A stretch of DNA of 64,000 bases from Gammaproteobacteria bacterium (GCA_024644535.1 JAHEKX010000007.1:138654-202653), one strand, 5' to 3'. Positions 37,532-48,283 are shown, counted from the stretch's first letter. Translations and numbers: made by a program. Notes: a model not told the origin generated them from the letters alone.

Positions 37532-37977
37532 TCAGATTGATCCTTTAATAGCTCGGCAATATCGCTGGCGTGTTCGCTAACGGTCTCTTTTGTAGCGCTG
37601 CGACTTAGGGTCACAGCCACCCAAATTGCACCACCAATACCCAAAAAAATCCAGGGTGCCAACCAAAGCCAACGGGTAACGCCATCAGAAGCGGGATTGT
37701 AGCGCACAAATTCTCCGTACCGAGCAACCATGCCGTCAACGATTTCCTCGTCGGTAAGGCCAGCCTCTAGCTCCTGATAAAGCCTGCGACGCAAGTCTTC
37801 CGAAATAGGTGCGTTAGAGTCAGCGATCGTTTGATTTTGACATTTCGGACAGCGCAACTCATCGACCAAACGATGATAACGCACTTCTAACTCAGGGCGA
37901 CTGAATTCATAGGTTTCAATAACGGCCAGCACCGGCATTGAAATCAGCAAAACGATCACCGTTAAATGCAGCCTCAT
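37528..37977 (-). CDS. ccmH: Cytochrome c maturation protein CcmH
   Basis: LRCPKCQNQTIADSNAPI (thiol motif) and C-terminal TM. Confidence 0.95.
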   Translation of the reverse strand: MRLHLTVIVLLISMPVLAVIETYEFSRPELEVRYHRLVDELRCPKCQNQTIADSNAPISEDLRRRLYQELEAGLTDEEIVDGMVARYGEFVRYNPASDGVTRWLWLAPWIFLGIGGAIWVAVTLSRSATKETVSEHASDIAELLKDQSE

Positions 37978-38498
37978 TCAATCAACTCCCGGTAAGCTTG
38001 CCCCAATTCACCCGACCAGGTGCGCTGGTTGACTTCGCCAACATGGCGGTAACGAATAACTCCCTGGGCGTCAATGACATAGGTTTCTGGAGCGCCGTAA
38101 ACCCCCAAATCCAACCCAAAATCGCCGTTGGGATCGGTAATATTGACACTGTAAGGGTCCCCCAATCGCACCAACCACCCAAGCGCTTTAGTGTCCTCAT
38201 CTTTATAATTCAGTCCAATGATCGGAACACCCTCAGCTGCCAACTTCATCAGGTAGGGATGCTCCGCGACGCAGGTGGGGCACCAGGTGCCCCAAACGTT
38301 TAACAAGCTTACGCGACCAAGAATGTTATCTCGAACGATGTAGTCCTGGGTGCCAAGTTTACGCAAATTAAACTCTGGCAACTCACGATCGATCAAGGCT
38401 GATGGCAATTGGGTAGGGTCCAGCGACAAGCCACGGTAGAGCAGACCAGCCAAGCCAATAAAGATCGCCACAGGAACAAAAAGAAACAATCTACCCAT
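37974..38498 (-). CDS. ccmG: Thiol:disulfide interchange protein DsbE/CcmG
   Basis: WGTWCPTCVAEHPYLMKLA thioredoxin-like motif; GVYGAPETYVID. Confidence 0.96.
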   Translation of the reverse strand: MGRLFLFVPVAIFIGLAGLLYRGLSLDPTQLPSALIDRELPEFNLRKLGTQDYIVRDNILGRVSLLNVWGTWCPTCVAEHPYLMKLAAEGVPIIGLNYKDEDTKALGWLVRLGDPYSVNITDPNGDFGLDLGVYGAPETYVIDAQGVIRYRHVGEVNQRTWSGELGQAYRELIE

Positions 38499-40464
38499 AC
38501 GTGAGCGCCTCCCGGCCTTGTCTTAAGTGCGCTTTGGCACGGCGATAGCGACGATCAGCTAGAGTGATAAAGGCTCCGAACCCCATAAGGGTGGCGCCTA
38601 TCCACATCCACCGAACCAAGGGCTTATAATGCAAACGCACTGACCAGGCTCCGTCTTTACCTAGCGCCTCGCCCAACGCAACGTAAAGGTCACGCGTAAA
38701 CCCTGCGTCGATCGCGGCCTCAGTCATAACTTGTCCAGACGCTAGATATTGCCTCTTCTGGGGGCGCAGTTCAGTTAGCCGCTGACCTTGGTAATAAACG
38801 GTAAATACACCCTCATCACCCCGGTAATTAGCTCCTGTGATAGAACCACTTCCATGAAAATCAAACCGGTAACCAGAGAGCTCGGCGCTGTCGCCCGGCG
38901 CCATTCTCAGGTCTTTTTCTACATTCCATTGTGTTACCACCACAACGCTGATGACGCACATCGCAAACCCAAAGTGCGCCAGTACCATGCCCCAATAACT
39001 CGCCGTCTGTCGCCCGAAGACCAGTGACCAGGATTGAGCTCCGCTTTTCTTCAAATGTAGATCTATGACTAAACCACCGACGATCCATACTGCAAGCAAC
39101 ACAGACAACGCTACCCATAGGTTAAAACCTTGCCCTAAAAACGGTAAGGCAAGTCCTGCAGCAAGCGCGCTCGCGGCGCTTACGGCCAGATATTTTGTCC
39201 AGCGGCCAGCGTCGTCTTGGCGCCAACGAGTAAATGGCCCTATACCCATAATTGGGATAAGCAAGGCCATTAATGGCACAAACACCGCATTAAAATACGG
39301 AGGGCCCACTGAATATTTGCCCTGCCCTAAGGCATCCATAAGCAGAGGAAACAAGGTGCCGAACAGAACGGTCAGGGTAGCCACCAAAAACACAACATTA
39401 TTAAATAACAATAGCGTCTCTCGCGATAGCCAGGCGTTACGGATACCGCTATTCACGGCTGGTGCTCTTAGCGCGTATAGCACCAAAGAGCCACCGACGA
39501 CGATCAGTAAAAACACCAAAATAAACAGACCCCTCTCTGGGTCTGCAGCAAAGGCGTGAACCGAAGTTAAGACACCTGAACGCACTAAAAAAGTCCCGAG
39601 TAAAGACAAAGAAAAACTGGCAATTGCAAGTAAAACCGTCCAGCTTTTAAACACCCCTCGCTTTTCGGTAACTGCCAGTGAGTGCACCAACGCAGTGCCT
39701 GCCAACCATGGCATGAACGAAGCGTTCTCTACGGGATCCCAGAACCACCAACCCCCCCAACCAAGCTCATAGTAAGCCCACCAGCTCCCAAGCATGATCC
39801 CCAAGGTTAAAAATGCCCAAGCGGCATTAGTCCAAGGCCTTGACCAGCGGGCCCAGGCCGCATCCAGGCGGCCACCCAGCAAGGCTGCGATAGCAAACGC
39901 AAAAGCCACCGAAAAGCCGACGTAACCCATGTACAAAATAGGTGGATGAATAATCAGACCGGGGTCTTGCAACAGGGGGTTAAGATCACGCCCATCAGCA
40001 GGAATATCGGGCAAATTCCTAGCGAATGGATTGGAGGTAAAGAGCGAGAATGCAATAAACCCAACGCCGATGAGTCCCATTATCGAAAGGACTCGCGCGT
40101 ACAGAACCTGTGGCAGTTCGGAGCTGAATAAAGCGACGGCAAAGGTCCAAGCGCACAAGACTAACACCCAAAGCAACATCGACCCCTCATGGTTGCCCCA
40201 AACGGCCGAAAACTTATAAAACCAAGGCAGCAATGAATTACTGTTATTCGCGACAACGACCAGTGAAAAGTCATCTTGCAGGAAGGCCGCTACTAGAAAA
40301 CCAAAACTGATCGCAGCAAACAAGAACAGTGCTGTCGCCAGGGGCTTCGCCGAATTCATTGCAGAACCGTTGCCCGAAAAGCTACCCCACATAGGTAGCA
40401 ATGTTAGTCCACTGGCACTAACCAGTGCCATGATAAGAGCAAAAGCGCCATATTCAGCAATCAT
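38491..40464 (-). CDS. ccmF: Heme lyase CcmF
   Basis: WWAYYELGWGGWWFWDPVENASFMPWL; 657 aa polytopic protein. Confidence 0.97.
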   Translation of the reverse strand: MIAEYGAFALIMALVSASGLTLLPMWGSFSGNGSAMNSAKPLATALFLFAAISFGFLVAAFLQDDFSLVVVANNSNSLLPWFYKFSAVWGNHEGSMLLWVLVLCAWTFAVALFSSELPQVLYARVLSIMGLIGVGFIAFSLFTSNPFARNLPDIPADGRDLNPLLQDPGLIIHPPILYMGYVGFSVAFAFAIAALLGGRLDAAWARWSRPWTNAAWAFLTLGIMLGSWWAYYELGWGGWWFWDPVENASFMPWLAGTALVHSLAVTEKRGVFKSWTVLLAIASFSLSLLGTFLVRSGVLTSVHAFAADPERGLFILVFLLIVVGGSLVLYALRAPAVNSGIRNAWLSRETLLLFNNVVFLVATLTVLFGTLFPLLMDALGQGKYSVGPPYFNAVFVPLMALLIPIMGIGPFTRWRQDDAGRWTKYLAVSAASALAAGLALPFLGQGFNLWVALSVLLAVWIVGGLVIDLHLKKSGAQSWSLVFGRQTASYWGMVLAHFGFAMCVISVVVVTQWNVEKDLRMAPGDSAELSGYRFDFHGSGSITGANYRGDEGVFTVYYQGQRLTELRPQKRQYLASGQVMTEAAIDAGFTRDLYVALGEALGKDGAWSVRLHYKPLVRWMWIGATLMGFGAFITLADRRYRRAKAHLRQGREALTYG

Positions 40465-40895
40465 ATCTTTTTACCCGCGGCCTCTAGGGCTTCTGCCACT
40501 TCAGGCGGCATGTAATTTTCGTCGTGCTTTGCGAGCACTTCATCCGCCACAAAAATTCCCAGCGTGTCCAGTTTGCCAGCGGCGACTACACCCTGCCCCT
40601 CGCCGAATAAGTCAGGAAGGATTCCAGAGTACAAAACGGGAACAGTGCCTGCATAATCTGTAACTTCAAAGCGAACGTCCAAAGAATTATCGGAACGTTG
40701 GATACTCCCCTCTACTACCATTCCTCCCACGCGAATTGACTGTCCGACAGGGGCCTTGCCTGCAATCACGTCTGCAGGCGGGTAAAACAAGTTGATGTTA
40801 CCGCGCAAACCGTAAGTGACCAAACCAATCCCGAGACTGGATAGGACAACCACGGCCAACACAACAATCAAACGTTTTTTGCGTTTCGGATGCAT
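40461..40895 (-). CDS. ccmE: Heme chaperone CcmE
   Basis: MHPKRKKRLIVVLAVVVL; LAKHDENYMPPEVAEAL (heme-binding His). Confidence 0.97.
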   Translation of the reverse strand: MHPKRKKRLIVVLAVVVLSSLGIGLVTYGLRGNINLFYPPADVIAGKAPVGQSIRVGGMVVEGSIQRSDNSLDVRFEVTDYAGTVPVLYSGILPDLFGEGQGVVAAGKLDTLGIFVADEVLAKHDENYMPPEVAEALEAAGKKI

Positions 40896-40899
40896 GACA

Positions 40900-41091
40900 T
40901 TACTCCTGTAGCGACTGAGTCTTTTCGAGTGCTAAATAGCGTTGCTTCAATCGACGTTTCAAACTCCCGAGACGCCACAAAGGCGCGATCACGAGTAGAC
41001 CGATAACAACGAAAAATGCACCGTAGCTGAACCAAACAAAAGGCCCGTGACCTGCCATTGACCATAAATCAGACCATGAATCGAAGTACAT
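40900..41091 (-). CDS. ccmD: Heme exporter protein CcmD
   Basis: 63 aa, single TM, FVWFSYGAFFVVIGLLVIAPL; position between ccmC and ccmE. Confidence 0.88.
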   Translation of the reverse strand: MYFDSWSDLWSMAGHGPFVWFSYGAFFVVIGLLVIAPLWRLGSLKRRLKQRYLALEKTQSLQE

Positions 41092-41834
41092 TACGACTCT
41101 CCCAAAATTTCTTTTTTAACCCAGGCCGTCTTTGCCTCGGTTTCTAACAGAGTCAGCCGCAACCCCATCAACAACAAACATGTATATAAACAATACACAG
41201 CTACGATCATTAGAAGTAAGGGGTAAAACATGCTCGGATCGATGGTCGAACCGCCAGTAAATTTGATCGACGCGGGCTGGTGTAAGCTGTACCACCAATC
41301 GACAGACTTATAGATGATTGGAATATTTACGGTGCCGACTAGACTTAAAATGGCACAGGCTTTGGATGCCAAGGCTTTGTTGTCATAGGCTTCATACAGC
41401 GCGAAAACGCCCAAGTACAGGAATAACAGAACTACCATGGAAGTAATTCGAGCATCCCAAACCCAGTACGTGCCCCATGTTGGTTTGCCCCATACCGCCC
41501 CAGTCAATAAAGCTAGAAATGTCATTGCGGCACCAATGGGTGCGGCAACACGCATGGCCATATCAGCTACCTTCAGACGCCAAATCAAGCTAATGGCTCC
41601 GGCTATCGCCATAACATAATAACCCGCCAAAGAGACCACGCTGACCGGGACATGAATGTAAATGATCCGGTAACTGTTACCCTGGCGAAAGTCTGGAGGC
41701 GTAAACGCTAAGCCCCAAACAGAGCCAGCGACAACCAAAACAATGGCTAAGGGCAGCAAATATCGCAGCAACTGCCCCGAGAATCGATAGATCCAAGGGG
41801 ACGATCCCAAACGATGAAACCAAGTCCAAGCCAT
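41091..41834 (-). CDS. ccmC: Heme exporter protein CcmC
   Basis: YIHVPVSVVSLAGYYVM; WGTYWVWDARITSMVVLLFLYLG. Confidence 0.97.
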   Translation of the reverse strand: MAWTWFHRLGSSPWIYRFSGQLLRYLLPLAIVLVVAGSVWGLAFTPPDFRQGNSYRIIYIHVPVSVVSLAGYYVMAIAGAISLIWRLKVADMAMRVAAPIGAAMTFLALLTGAVWGKPTWGTYWVWDARITSMVVLLFLYLGVFALYEAYDNKALASKACAILSLVGTVNIPIIYKSVDWWYSLHQPASIKFTGGSTIDPSMFYPLLLMIVAVYCLYTCLLLMGLRLTLLETEAKTAWVKKEILGES

Positions 41835-41869
41835 TACATAGCTCCCCTTTGCTGCAATATCTGCATGGT

Positions 41870-42544
41870 CTACACCTCTAAACTGATTTTGATGGATGAC
41901 CCTATCGCCAGTGGTGTTAAGGCTAGCGCCAACAAAGACAAGCCGCCCAGAATACTGATTAGAGAGTCAACAGGCATCCCGTTTACCGCTCGCTCCACCA
42001 CACCCGCACCAAGAATCAACACGGGCACCTCAAGCGGCAATATTAGAAGACTTAAAAGCATTCCGCCACGTCGTAACGCCATCGTTAAAGCCGCTCCCAC
42101 ACACCCAAACGCACTCAACACCAATGTGCCCAAAGCCAGACTCACGGCTAATGTCCCAAGCCCCTCATCAGGCAAAGAAAGCAACTGACCGAACGCTGGC
42201 GAGAAAAGCGCCAATGGCAATCCGGTCAGACACCAATGTGCCACCACATAACCCAACGAGGCTAAATAGAGCGATTCACCCGATACTAGTAACTGCTCTA
42301 AGGCGCCGTCGTCGTAGTCACCACGGAATATTGTCTCAGCCGACAGCAACCCGGCCAAAAGGGCTGTAATCCAAAGTAAACCTGGTGCAAACTGGCTCAA
42401 TACACTCTGTTGCGGCCCTAACCCAAGAGGCATCAGCAAAACGACAACACCATAAAAAAATAGCGGATTTAACACCGCTGCCGGACGCCGAAAGGCCAAC
42501 AAGAGCTGCCGCACCAAAACCTTGCCGAACACGCTACGATACAT
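41870..42544 (-). CDS. ccmB: Heme exporter protein CcmB
   Basis: LRQLLLAFRRPAAVLNPLFFYGVVVLLMPLGLGP; polytopic; adjacent to ccmA with an 11-bp overlap. Confidence 0.95.
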   Translation of the reverse strand: MYRSVFGKVLVRQLLLAFRRPAAVLNPLFFYGVVVLLMPLGLGPQQSVLSQFAPGLLWITALLAGLLSAETIFRGDYDDGALEQLLVSGESLYLASLGYVVAHWCLTGLPLALFSPAFGQLLSLPDEGLGTLAVSLALGTLVLSAFGCVGAALTMALRRGGMLLSLLILPLEVPVLILGAGVVERAVNGMPVDSLISILGGLSLLALALTPLAIGSSIKISLEV

Positions 42545-43151
42545 ACGGACTTTGTCCTTTGCCGCGCAAGTGTAAGGTGCTTGTGCTTAGCTGAAGCTTA
42601 AGAGGCTGATGCGAGGTGTAAATCACACTACCGCCGTTGCGCACTTGTCTGTCGATACAGGCTTCAATGATGGCCACTCCATCTACGTCGATCGCCGTAA
42701 GAGGCTCATCTAACAACCACAGAGGTGCGTCCACCAAAAAAAGCCTTGCTAACGCTATCCGTCGTTGCTGCCCTGCCGAGAGTCGGTAAGCGTACTCATC
42801 CCGGTAATCAGCAAGACCGACTGTCGCCAGAGCGTCATTTAATTGTCGTTCATCGCCATTTTGAGCGTCGCCGAGATGTAATCGCAGGTTTTCTATCGCC
42901 GTAAAATCGCTCTTGATGCCGGCTTTGTGCCCCAGAAACAGGAAATCTGCTAACACGCTAAGCCTACCTTCAAGGCTCTGCGGCGCTAACCCCGCTATCG
43001 CTCGCATCAAACTCGTTTTGCCGGCCCCATTATCACCTTTTATCTGCCACAGCTCACCGCTTTTAACATGCCAATCTAACTGCGAAAACAAACATCGACG
43101 GCCTCTAACTACGGCAAGATCCGAGCATTTAAGCAAGTACGAGTGCGACAT
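42534..43151 (-). CDS. ccmA: Heme exporter ATP-binding protein CcmA
   Basis: Walker A GDNGAGKTSLMRAIAGL; LSAGQQRRIALARLFLVDAPLWLLDEP. Confidence 0.96.
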   Translation of the reverse strand: MSHSYLLKCSDLAVVRGRRCLFSQLDWHVKSGELWQIKGDNGAGKTSLMRAIAGLAPQSLEGRLSVLADFLFLGHKAGIKSDFTAIENLRLHLGDAQNGDERQLNDALATVGLADYRDEYAYRLSAGQQRRIALARLFLVDAPLWLLDEPLTAIDVDGVAIIEACIDRQVRNGGSVIYTSHQPLKLQLSTSTLHLRGKGQSPYVS

Positions 43152-43988
43152 CTACAGATTCACCATGCGAATATCACTCAATGGCTTGATAGTGTTGGTG
43201 CCTTTTAGCGAGATAAAGTCGAATAAATCACGATCGGCTAACTGAGAGGGGCTGATATTGCCAAGAGCTTTGAAAATGGTTTCGGCGCGACCTGGGTAGT
43301 CCCGTTCCCATTGCGCCAACATTTCCTTGACTTGTACACGCTGCAAATGCTCCTGCGAGCCGCATAAATTACACGGAATTATCGGAAAACCTCGAGCTCG
43401 AGCGAAGCGTTCAATGTCAGCCTCTTTGCAGTAGGCCAGTGGCCTAATAATTACGTTCTTACCATCGTCACTGAGAAGTTTGGGCGGCATTGCTTTCAAG
43501 CTACCTTGAAAGAACATATTCAGAAACAAGGTCTCCACGATGTCGTCTCGGTGGTGCCCAAGAGCGATTTTTTGTGCGCCTATTTCCTCTGCAAATCCAT
43601 ATAAAGTGCCCCGCCGCAAACGGGAACACAGACCGCAGGTCGTCTTACCTTCGGGAATTACCCGTTTAACGACACTGTATGTGTCACGCTCGAGAATGTA
43701 GTATTCGATACCTAATGCATCCAGATACTCGGGTAGCACATGTTCTGGGAAGCCAGGCTGTTTTTGATCTAGGTTAACAGCGACCAATTCGAACGAGATA
43801 GGGGCACTCTTCTTAAGGCTCATCAGAATCTCGAGCATCGTGTAAGAATCTTTTCCGCCAGACAGGCATACCATGACCCGATCGCCGTCCTCGATCATGT
43901 TGTAATCGACAATCGCTTCTCCTACTTGGCGCCGCAAACGTTTTTGCAACTTGTTAAAGTCATACTGGGTTTTTGGCTTGGCAGACAT
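43152..43988 (-). CDS. ttcA: tRNA 2-thiocytidine(32) synthetase
   Basis: PP-loop [38 protein letters not shown]. Start at [15 protein letters not shown] (43988) preferred. Confidence 0.95.
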   Translation of the reverse strand: MSAKPKTQYDFNKLQKRLRRQVGEAIVDYNMIEDGDRVMVCLSGGKDSYTMLEILMSLKKSAPISFELVAVNLDQKQPGFPEHVLPEYLDALGIEYYILERDTYSVVKRVIPEGKTTCGLCSRLRRGTLYGFAEEIGAQKIALGHHRDDIVETLFLNMFFQGSLKAMPPKLLSDDGKNVIIRPLAYCKEADIERFARARGFPIIPCNLCGSQEHLQRVQVKEMLAQWERDYPGRAETIFKALGNISPSQLADRDLFDFISLKGTNTIKPLSDIRMVNL

Positions 43989-44140
43989 GGACTGCACGGC
44001 TCCTTGATCAGACGCGGCCGCTATTTTACGCACTACGTTGATATAAGGTCTACCCGTAAGGCTGTTGCTCCTTGTAATTTCAGCCTCAAAACAAGACAAT
44101 AGCGCCGGTTAATTACATTCACTTCGTAAAGGAAATCAGC

Positions 44141-45121
44141 ATGAAACAACCTGTACGCGTTACAGTCACGGGAGCGGCCGGTCAAATCGGTTACGCCTTA
44201 CTGTTCAGAATCGCTTCTGGCGCTATGTTGGGTGACGATCAACCCGTGATTTTAAAGCTTTTAGATATCACCCCAGCACTTGAAGCGCTGGAGGGTGTGC
44301 GTATGGAATTAGAAGACTGCGCCTTTCCTTTACTGGCCGGCATCGAGTGCACCGACGACCCTAATGTGGGCTTTAAAGAAACAGATTACGCGCTGTTGGT
44401 AGGCGCCCGCCCTCGCGGCCCAGGCATGGAACGTAAAGACCTACTTGAAGCCAATGCAGCCATTTTTTCGGTTCAAGGTAAAGCTATCAACGATCACGCC
44501 AGCCGCAACATTAAAGTCTTGGTAGTAGGCAACCCTGCTAACACTAACGCGTTAATTACCCAGCGCAATGCACCCGATATTGATCCACGTAACTTTACCG
44601 CCATGACACGCCTTGACCACAACCGTGCTATGACTCAAATTGCGATCAAGACTGGGACTACAGTGAACGAAGTCACCAACATGACGATCTGGGGAAACCA
44701 CTCCGCAACGCAGTATCCAGACCTTTTCAACGCCAAAGTCAACGGTCAACCGGCCATCGATATGGTTGATCAGATCTGGTACGAAGAAAGTTTCATTCCA
44801 ACCGTACAGCAACGGGGAGCGGCCATCATCAAAGCACGAGGCGCCTCCTCGGCCGCGTCTGCCGCGAACGCTGCAATTGGCCACATGCGCTCGTGGGCGC
44901 TTGGCACCGAAGGCGAAGACTGGGTATCCATGGGCGTTTATTCCGATGGTTCCTATGGCATTGCTGAAGGGCTGATCTATTCGTTTCCTTGCCGCTGCTG
45001 CAATGGCGAATGGGTTATCGTTCAAGATGCTGACGTCAACGAGTTCTCGCGCGCTAAAATGTCGGCGACCGAGCAAGAGTTGATCGAAGAACGTGACGCC
45101 GTAGCGCATTTGTTGGGTTAA
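44141..45121 (+). CDS. mdh: Malate dehydrogenase
   Basis: 326 aa; [50 protein letters not shown]. Confidence 0.96.
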   Translation: MKQPVRVTVTGAAGQIGYALLFRIASGAMLGDDQPVILKLLDITPALEALEGVRMELEDCAFPLLAGIECTDDPNVGFKETDYALLVGARPRGPGMERKDLLEANAAIFSVQGKAINDHASRNIKVLVVGNPANTNALITQRNAPDIDPRNFTAMTRLDHNRAMTQIAIKTGTTVNEVTNMTIWGNHSATQYPDLFNAKVNGQPAIDMVDQIWYEESFIPTVQQRGAAIIKARGASSAASAANAAIGHMRSWALGTEGEDWVSMGVYSDGSYGIAEGLIYSFPCRCCNGEWVIVQDADVNEFSRAKMSATEQELIEERDAVAHLLG

Positions 45122-45126
45122 TATTA

Positions 45127-45753
45127 ATGCCCGCGAACTCAGCTGCCGCCAGTAGCTACCACCACGGTAACCTGCGCGAGGCGCTCATCGACTCGGCTGA
45201 GCAGGCTATTGTCGATCAAGCGGCCGAAGCTATGAGTTTGCGGGCGCTCGCTCGCAACGCCGGGGTTTCGCAAACGGCACCCTATCGACACTTTAGTGAC
45301 CGCAACACATTGCTTGCAGCCGTGTCAGAACGGGGCTACCAGCGCCTTATTAGCGCATTACACAGCGCCATTGACTCGATCGACGATGACGCCGAGCGAC
45401 AGGTTCGTGAGGCTGCGAGATGTTATGTTCAGTTCGCAATCGACAACCCGCAACTATTTAAATTAATGTTTGGGCCTTTGTTGCAACCGACATTGACTTA
45501 TCCTGAACTGCACGCTCGCATTCGCGAATGCAATCATTTAGTGCAGACCATGCTGTCAAACGGTATTCGGTCAGGTTCATTTCGTGAGGATGATATCCGC
45601 TATCTCACGAACACGGCATGGGCAGGTATTCACGGATTAGCAACGCTGGTTATCGACATGCCTGACTTATTTGAACAACACATCGAACTCGAGCGCCAGA
45701 TGGATATAAGCGTTCGCTCTCTTCTAAATTGCATGCAAGAGCCCGGCGCTTAA
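45127..45753 (+). CDS. TetR/AcrR-family transcriptional regulator
   Basis: N-terminal HTH YHHGNLREALIDSAEQAIVDQAAEAMSLRALARNAGVSQTAPYRHFSDRNTLLAAV; WHG-type C-terminus. Confidence 0.9.
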   Translation: MPANSAAASSYHHGNLREALIDSAEQAIVDQAAEAMSLRALARNAGVSQTAPYRHFSDRNTLLAAVSERGYQRLISALHSAIDSIDDDAERQVREAARCYVQFAIDNPQLFKLMFGPLLQPTLTYPELHARIRECNHLVQTMLSNGIRSGSFREDDIRYLTNTAWAGIHGLATLVIDMPDLFEQHIELERQMDISVRSLLNCMQEPGA

Positions 45754-45823
45754 CATCTAAACCGTAAGCCTTCCGCGACCCGCGATTTTTTAGTATTAAG
45801 TACTCACCGGACGCGTCCAAGCG

Positions 45824-48283
45824 CTAAGACGCTCGCAAAGCAAAAATAGGCTCCACTCGCACGCTTCTGCTGCAGCTCAGCCACCCGACCCACGACATCA
45901 TCACCGCGCTGACCGCAGGCACACTAATCCACAGCCACCACAAGCCGGTGTACGAGCCCTCGAACATCGTCTGATAAATACCCCATATCGCGATCTCAGC
46001 AGCGCCTACACCCAGTAAACCTGCGATATAACCTATAGCTGCAAATTCACACCACACCGACGCCGCCAACGCCGAAGCTTTAGCCCCAAAAACCTTTAGC
46101 ACCGCATTCTCGTGAGTTCGTTCCGCCAAGGTACCTGTAACCCCCATAACAAGCACCAAAATACCCGCTACCACAATCAGCAGCAAAACTGCTTCGATCG
46201 CTTTCGACACACTTGTAACGATATCTTGCAGTTGTTTAATTATGACATCAATTTCCAGCACTGTGAGCGTAGGGAAGGTCTTGATAAGATCATTCAGTAG
46301 GACCTTTTGAGTCTCTGGTAGGTAAAAACTGCTCAGATATGTCGAGCCGCCCTCGGGCACAGCACCAGGTTCCACCACGACAAAAAAGTTAGGACGCATA
46401 CTTTGCCAGTCAACCTCTCTGAGACTGGTAACCACCAAATCAATCTGCTCGGAACCTCTACGATAGCGCAGCTTGTCGCCCAGTTTAATTCCACTGCGTT
46501 GTGCGTACTCCTCTTCAACAGAAACTTCAGGAACGCCATCGACCTGGAACCATTGTCCGGCCAACAGCGTGTTAGCTTCTGGCAAGGAATCAGTCCATGA
46601 AAAGTTTGTTTCTCGTTGACGCTCGGGGCCTTCGCTGCCGATAAGCGCGCGTGAATTCACACCTATTAAACGAGCCCTAGACATCGGATACGAAGCCTGT
46701 GGCACCACATCTCGGTCCTGTAAAAACCGCTCGAATGCTACGACCTCTGCATGCTGTAAATTGACCACAAAATGATTGGGAGCGTCATCAGGCAACTGAT
46801 TTTGCCATTGTTCTATAAGGCTTGTGCGCACAAGCCCTAACAAGACCATTAACATGATTGCCGACCCGAACATTACCACGTTAAACCCGTTAGCTCGAGC
46901 GTGTCGTCGCATGCTGGCGCTGGCAAGACGCCATATCGCGGAGCCGGACGGTAAGGCGCCAACTAATCGTCGAAAGACTAAAGACGACACCAGCAGCCCT
47001 ACTACCATTATCACACTTAAGGCCAGCAGCAAGGAACCAGTAAGGATCCAATTGTGCGTATAAAACTGGGTAAGAAACAACAAGCCCCCAACGGCTAGTG
47101 CGATATCAACGGGCGCTAAACCGGCAAATAAAGTCAGCTCTTGACGCAACACGCGAAGAGGACTCGCGCCCGCCAGCCGTATGAAGCTTGGTCCTATAAA
47201 CGACGAGATACAGACCACTAAGGTGACAAGCCCAACGCCGAACGGTCGAATGGGATAAGCAACATCACTGGAAGACGAAATTAAATCGCGCAGTATGTAG
47301 CTGGCTGTAATTTCAAGCCCCAAAGCTAGGGTAAAGCCGATACCTAAAGCACAGCAAGCAACAACCGCAAGAAGACCGGTGTAAAGGCCAAGAATTTTTA
47401 GGCGCGTGGCGCCGAGTGTTTTCAGAACCGCCACATAGGCAAAATGGCGTTCACCAAACCGCCGTGCCGCCATTAGCATCGCGACCCCAGAAAGCAACAC
47501 ACCCACACTACCCGCCAGCAACAAAAATCGTTCTGCTCTATCTAGCGCCTGCGCGACACTCGGTTGCGACTCTTGTATTGTTCTGACCCTAACCCGCTCT
47601 TGGTAGAACGATTCCAGGCTTTTACGCGTGTTTGCAAGTGCAGCTTCGGGTCCCGCCAGTAACAATCGATATGATACCCTGCTAGCCGCCTGAACCATGC
47701 CGGTAGACCCGATATCTTCGAAGCGCATTAGCACCCGCGGCGCGCTGTCGAACATCGAGCCCCCGGCGTCGGGCTCGGAACGAATGATACCACTGACGCG
47801 TAAAGTAGACTTACCTAAGGCTATCGAGTCTCCAAGGCTGACCCCTAACAAGGGAAAAAGTCTGGGGGCCAACCATACCTCTCCAATGTCAGGCAGAGTG
47901 TCGTTAACACGCAACTCGCCGAACGGTGTGATACTGGTTTTGAGACTTCCTCGCAAAGGATAGTCCGCACTTACCGCCTTTGCCGATACTAAGGCAAAAC
48001 CCTCCCCTTCTGCTTGAACCATAGTGGCAAATGTAAGAGTCTGCGCAACCTCAAGACCATCGCTGAGCAGTTGTGACCACTCGTTTTCCGCAAGAATTTC
48101 TCTGGCGTCAAAAACCGTATCGGCTGCTAAAAATTGAGTGCTCTCGCCCACCAGCCGGAGGGTCAAGCGATCGGTGAACAAGCTAATGCCACTAACCATT
48201 GCAACCGCAAGAGCCAAGGATGCGATAAGAACGTGCAATTCACCGGCACGCCATTCACGCGCAAACCACCACCATAAAGACAT
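45824..48283 (-). CDS. ybbP: ABC transporter permease, FtsX/YbbP-like
   Basis: Polytopic with two FtsX-like regions (AVLKTLGATRLKILGLY; AVLKVFGAKASALAASVWCEF). Start [20 protein letters not shown] at 48283, TAATG-coupled to ybbA. Confidence 0.88.
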   Translation of the reverse strand: MSLWWWFAREWRAGELHVLIASLALAVAMVSGISLFTDRLTLRLVGESTQFLAADTVFDAREILAENEWSQLLSDGLEVAQTLTFATMVQAEGEGFALVSAKAVSADYPLRGSLKTSITPFGELRVNDTLPDIGEVWLAPRLFPLLGVSLGDSIALGKSTLRVSGIIRSEPDAGGSMFDSAPRVLMRFEDIGSTGMVQAASRVSYRLLLAGPEAALANTRKSLESFYQERVRVRTIQESQPSVAQALDRAERFLLLAGSVGVLLSGVAMLMAARRFGERHFAYVAVLKTLGATRLKILGLYTGLLAVVACCALGIGFTLALGLEITASYILRDLISSSSDVAYPIRPFGVGLVTLVVCISSFIGPSFIRLAGASPLRVLRQELTLFAGLAPVDIALAVGGLLFLTQFYTHNWILTGSLLLALSVIMVVGLLVSSLVFRRLVGALPSGSAIWRLASASMRRHARANGFNVVMFGSAIMLMVLLGLVRTSLIEQWQNQLPDDAPNHFVVNLQHAEVVAFERFLQDRDVVPQASYPMSRARLIGVNSRALIGSEGPERQRETNFSWTDSLPEANTLLAGQWFQVDGVPEVSVEEEYAQRSGIKLGDKLRYRRGSEQIDLVVTSLREVDWQSMRPNFFVVVEPGAVPEGGSTYLSSFYLPETQKVLLNDLIKTFPTLTVLEIDVIIKQLQDIVTSVSKAIEAVLLLIVVAGILVLVMGVTGTLAERTHENAVLKVFGAKASALAASVWCEFAAIGYIAGLLGVGAAEIAIWGIYQTMFEGSYTGLWWLWISVPAVSAVMMSWVGWLSCSRSVRVEPIFALRAS

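Noticed and set aside
44552-45109. 185-aa ORF antisense to mdh
   Set aside because: Mirror-frame artefact of a GC-rich conserved gene; composition is His/Arg/Gly-rich with no family signature.
45754-45823. Possible terminator between convergent tetR and ybbP (ccgcgacccgcgatttttt)
   Set aside because: Only a very short imperfect stem; not strong enough to annotate.
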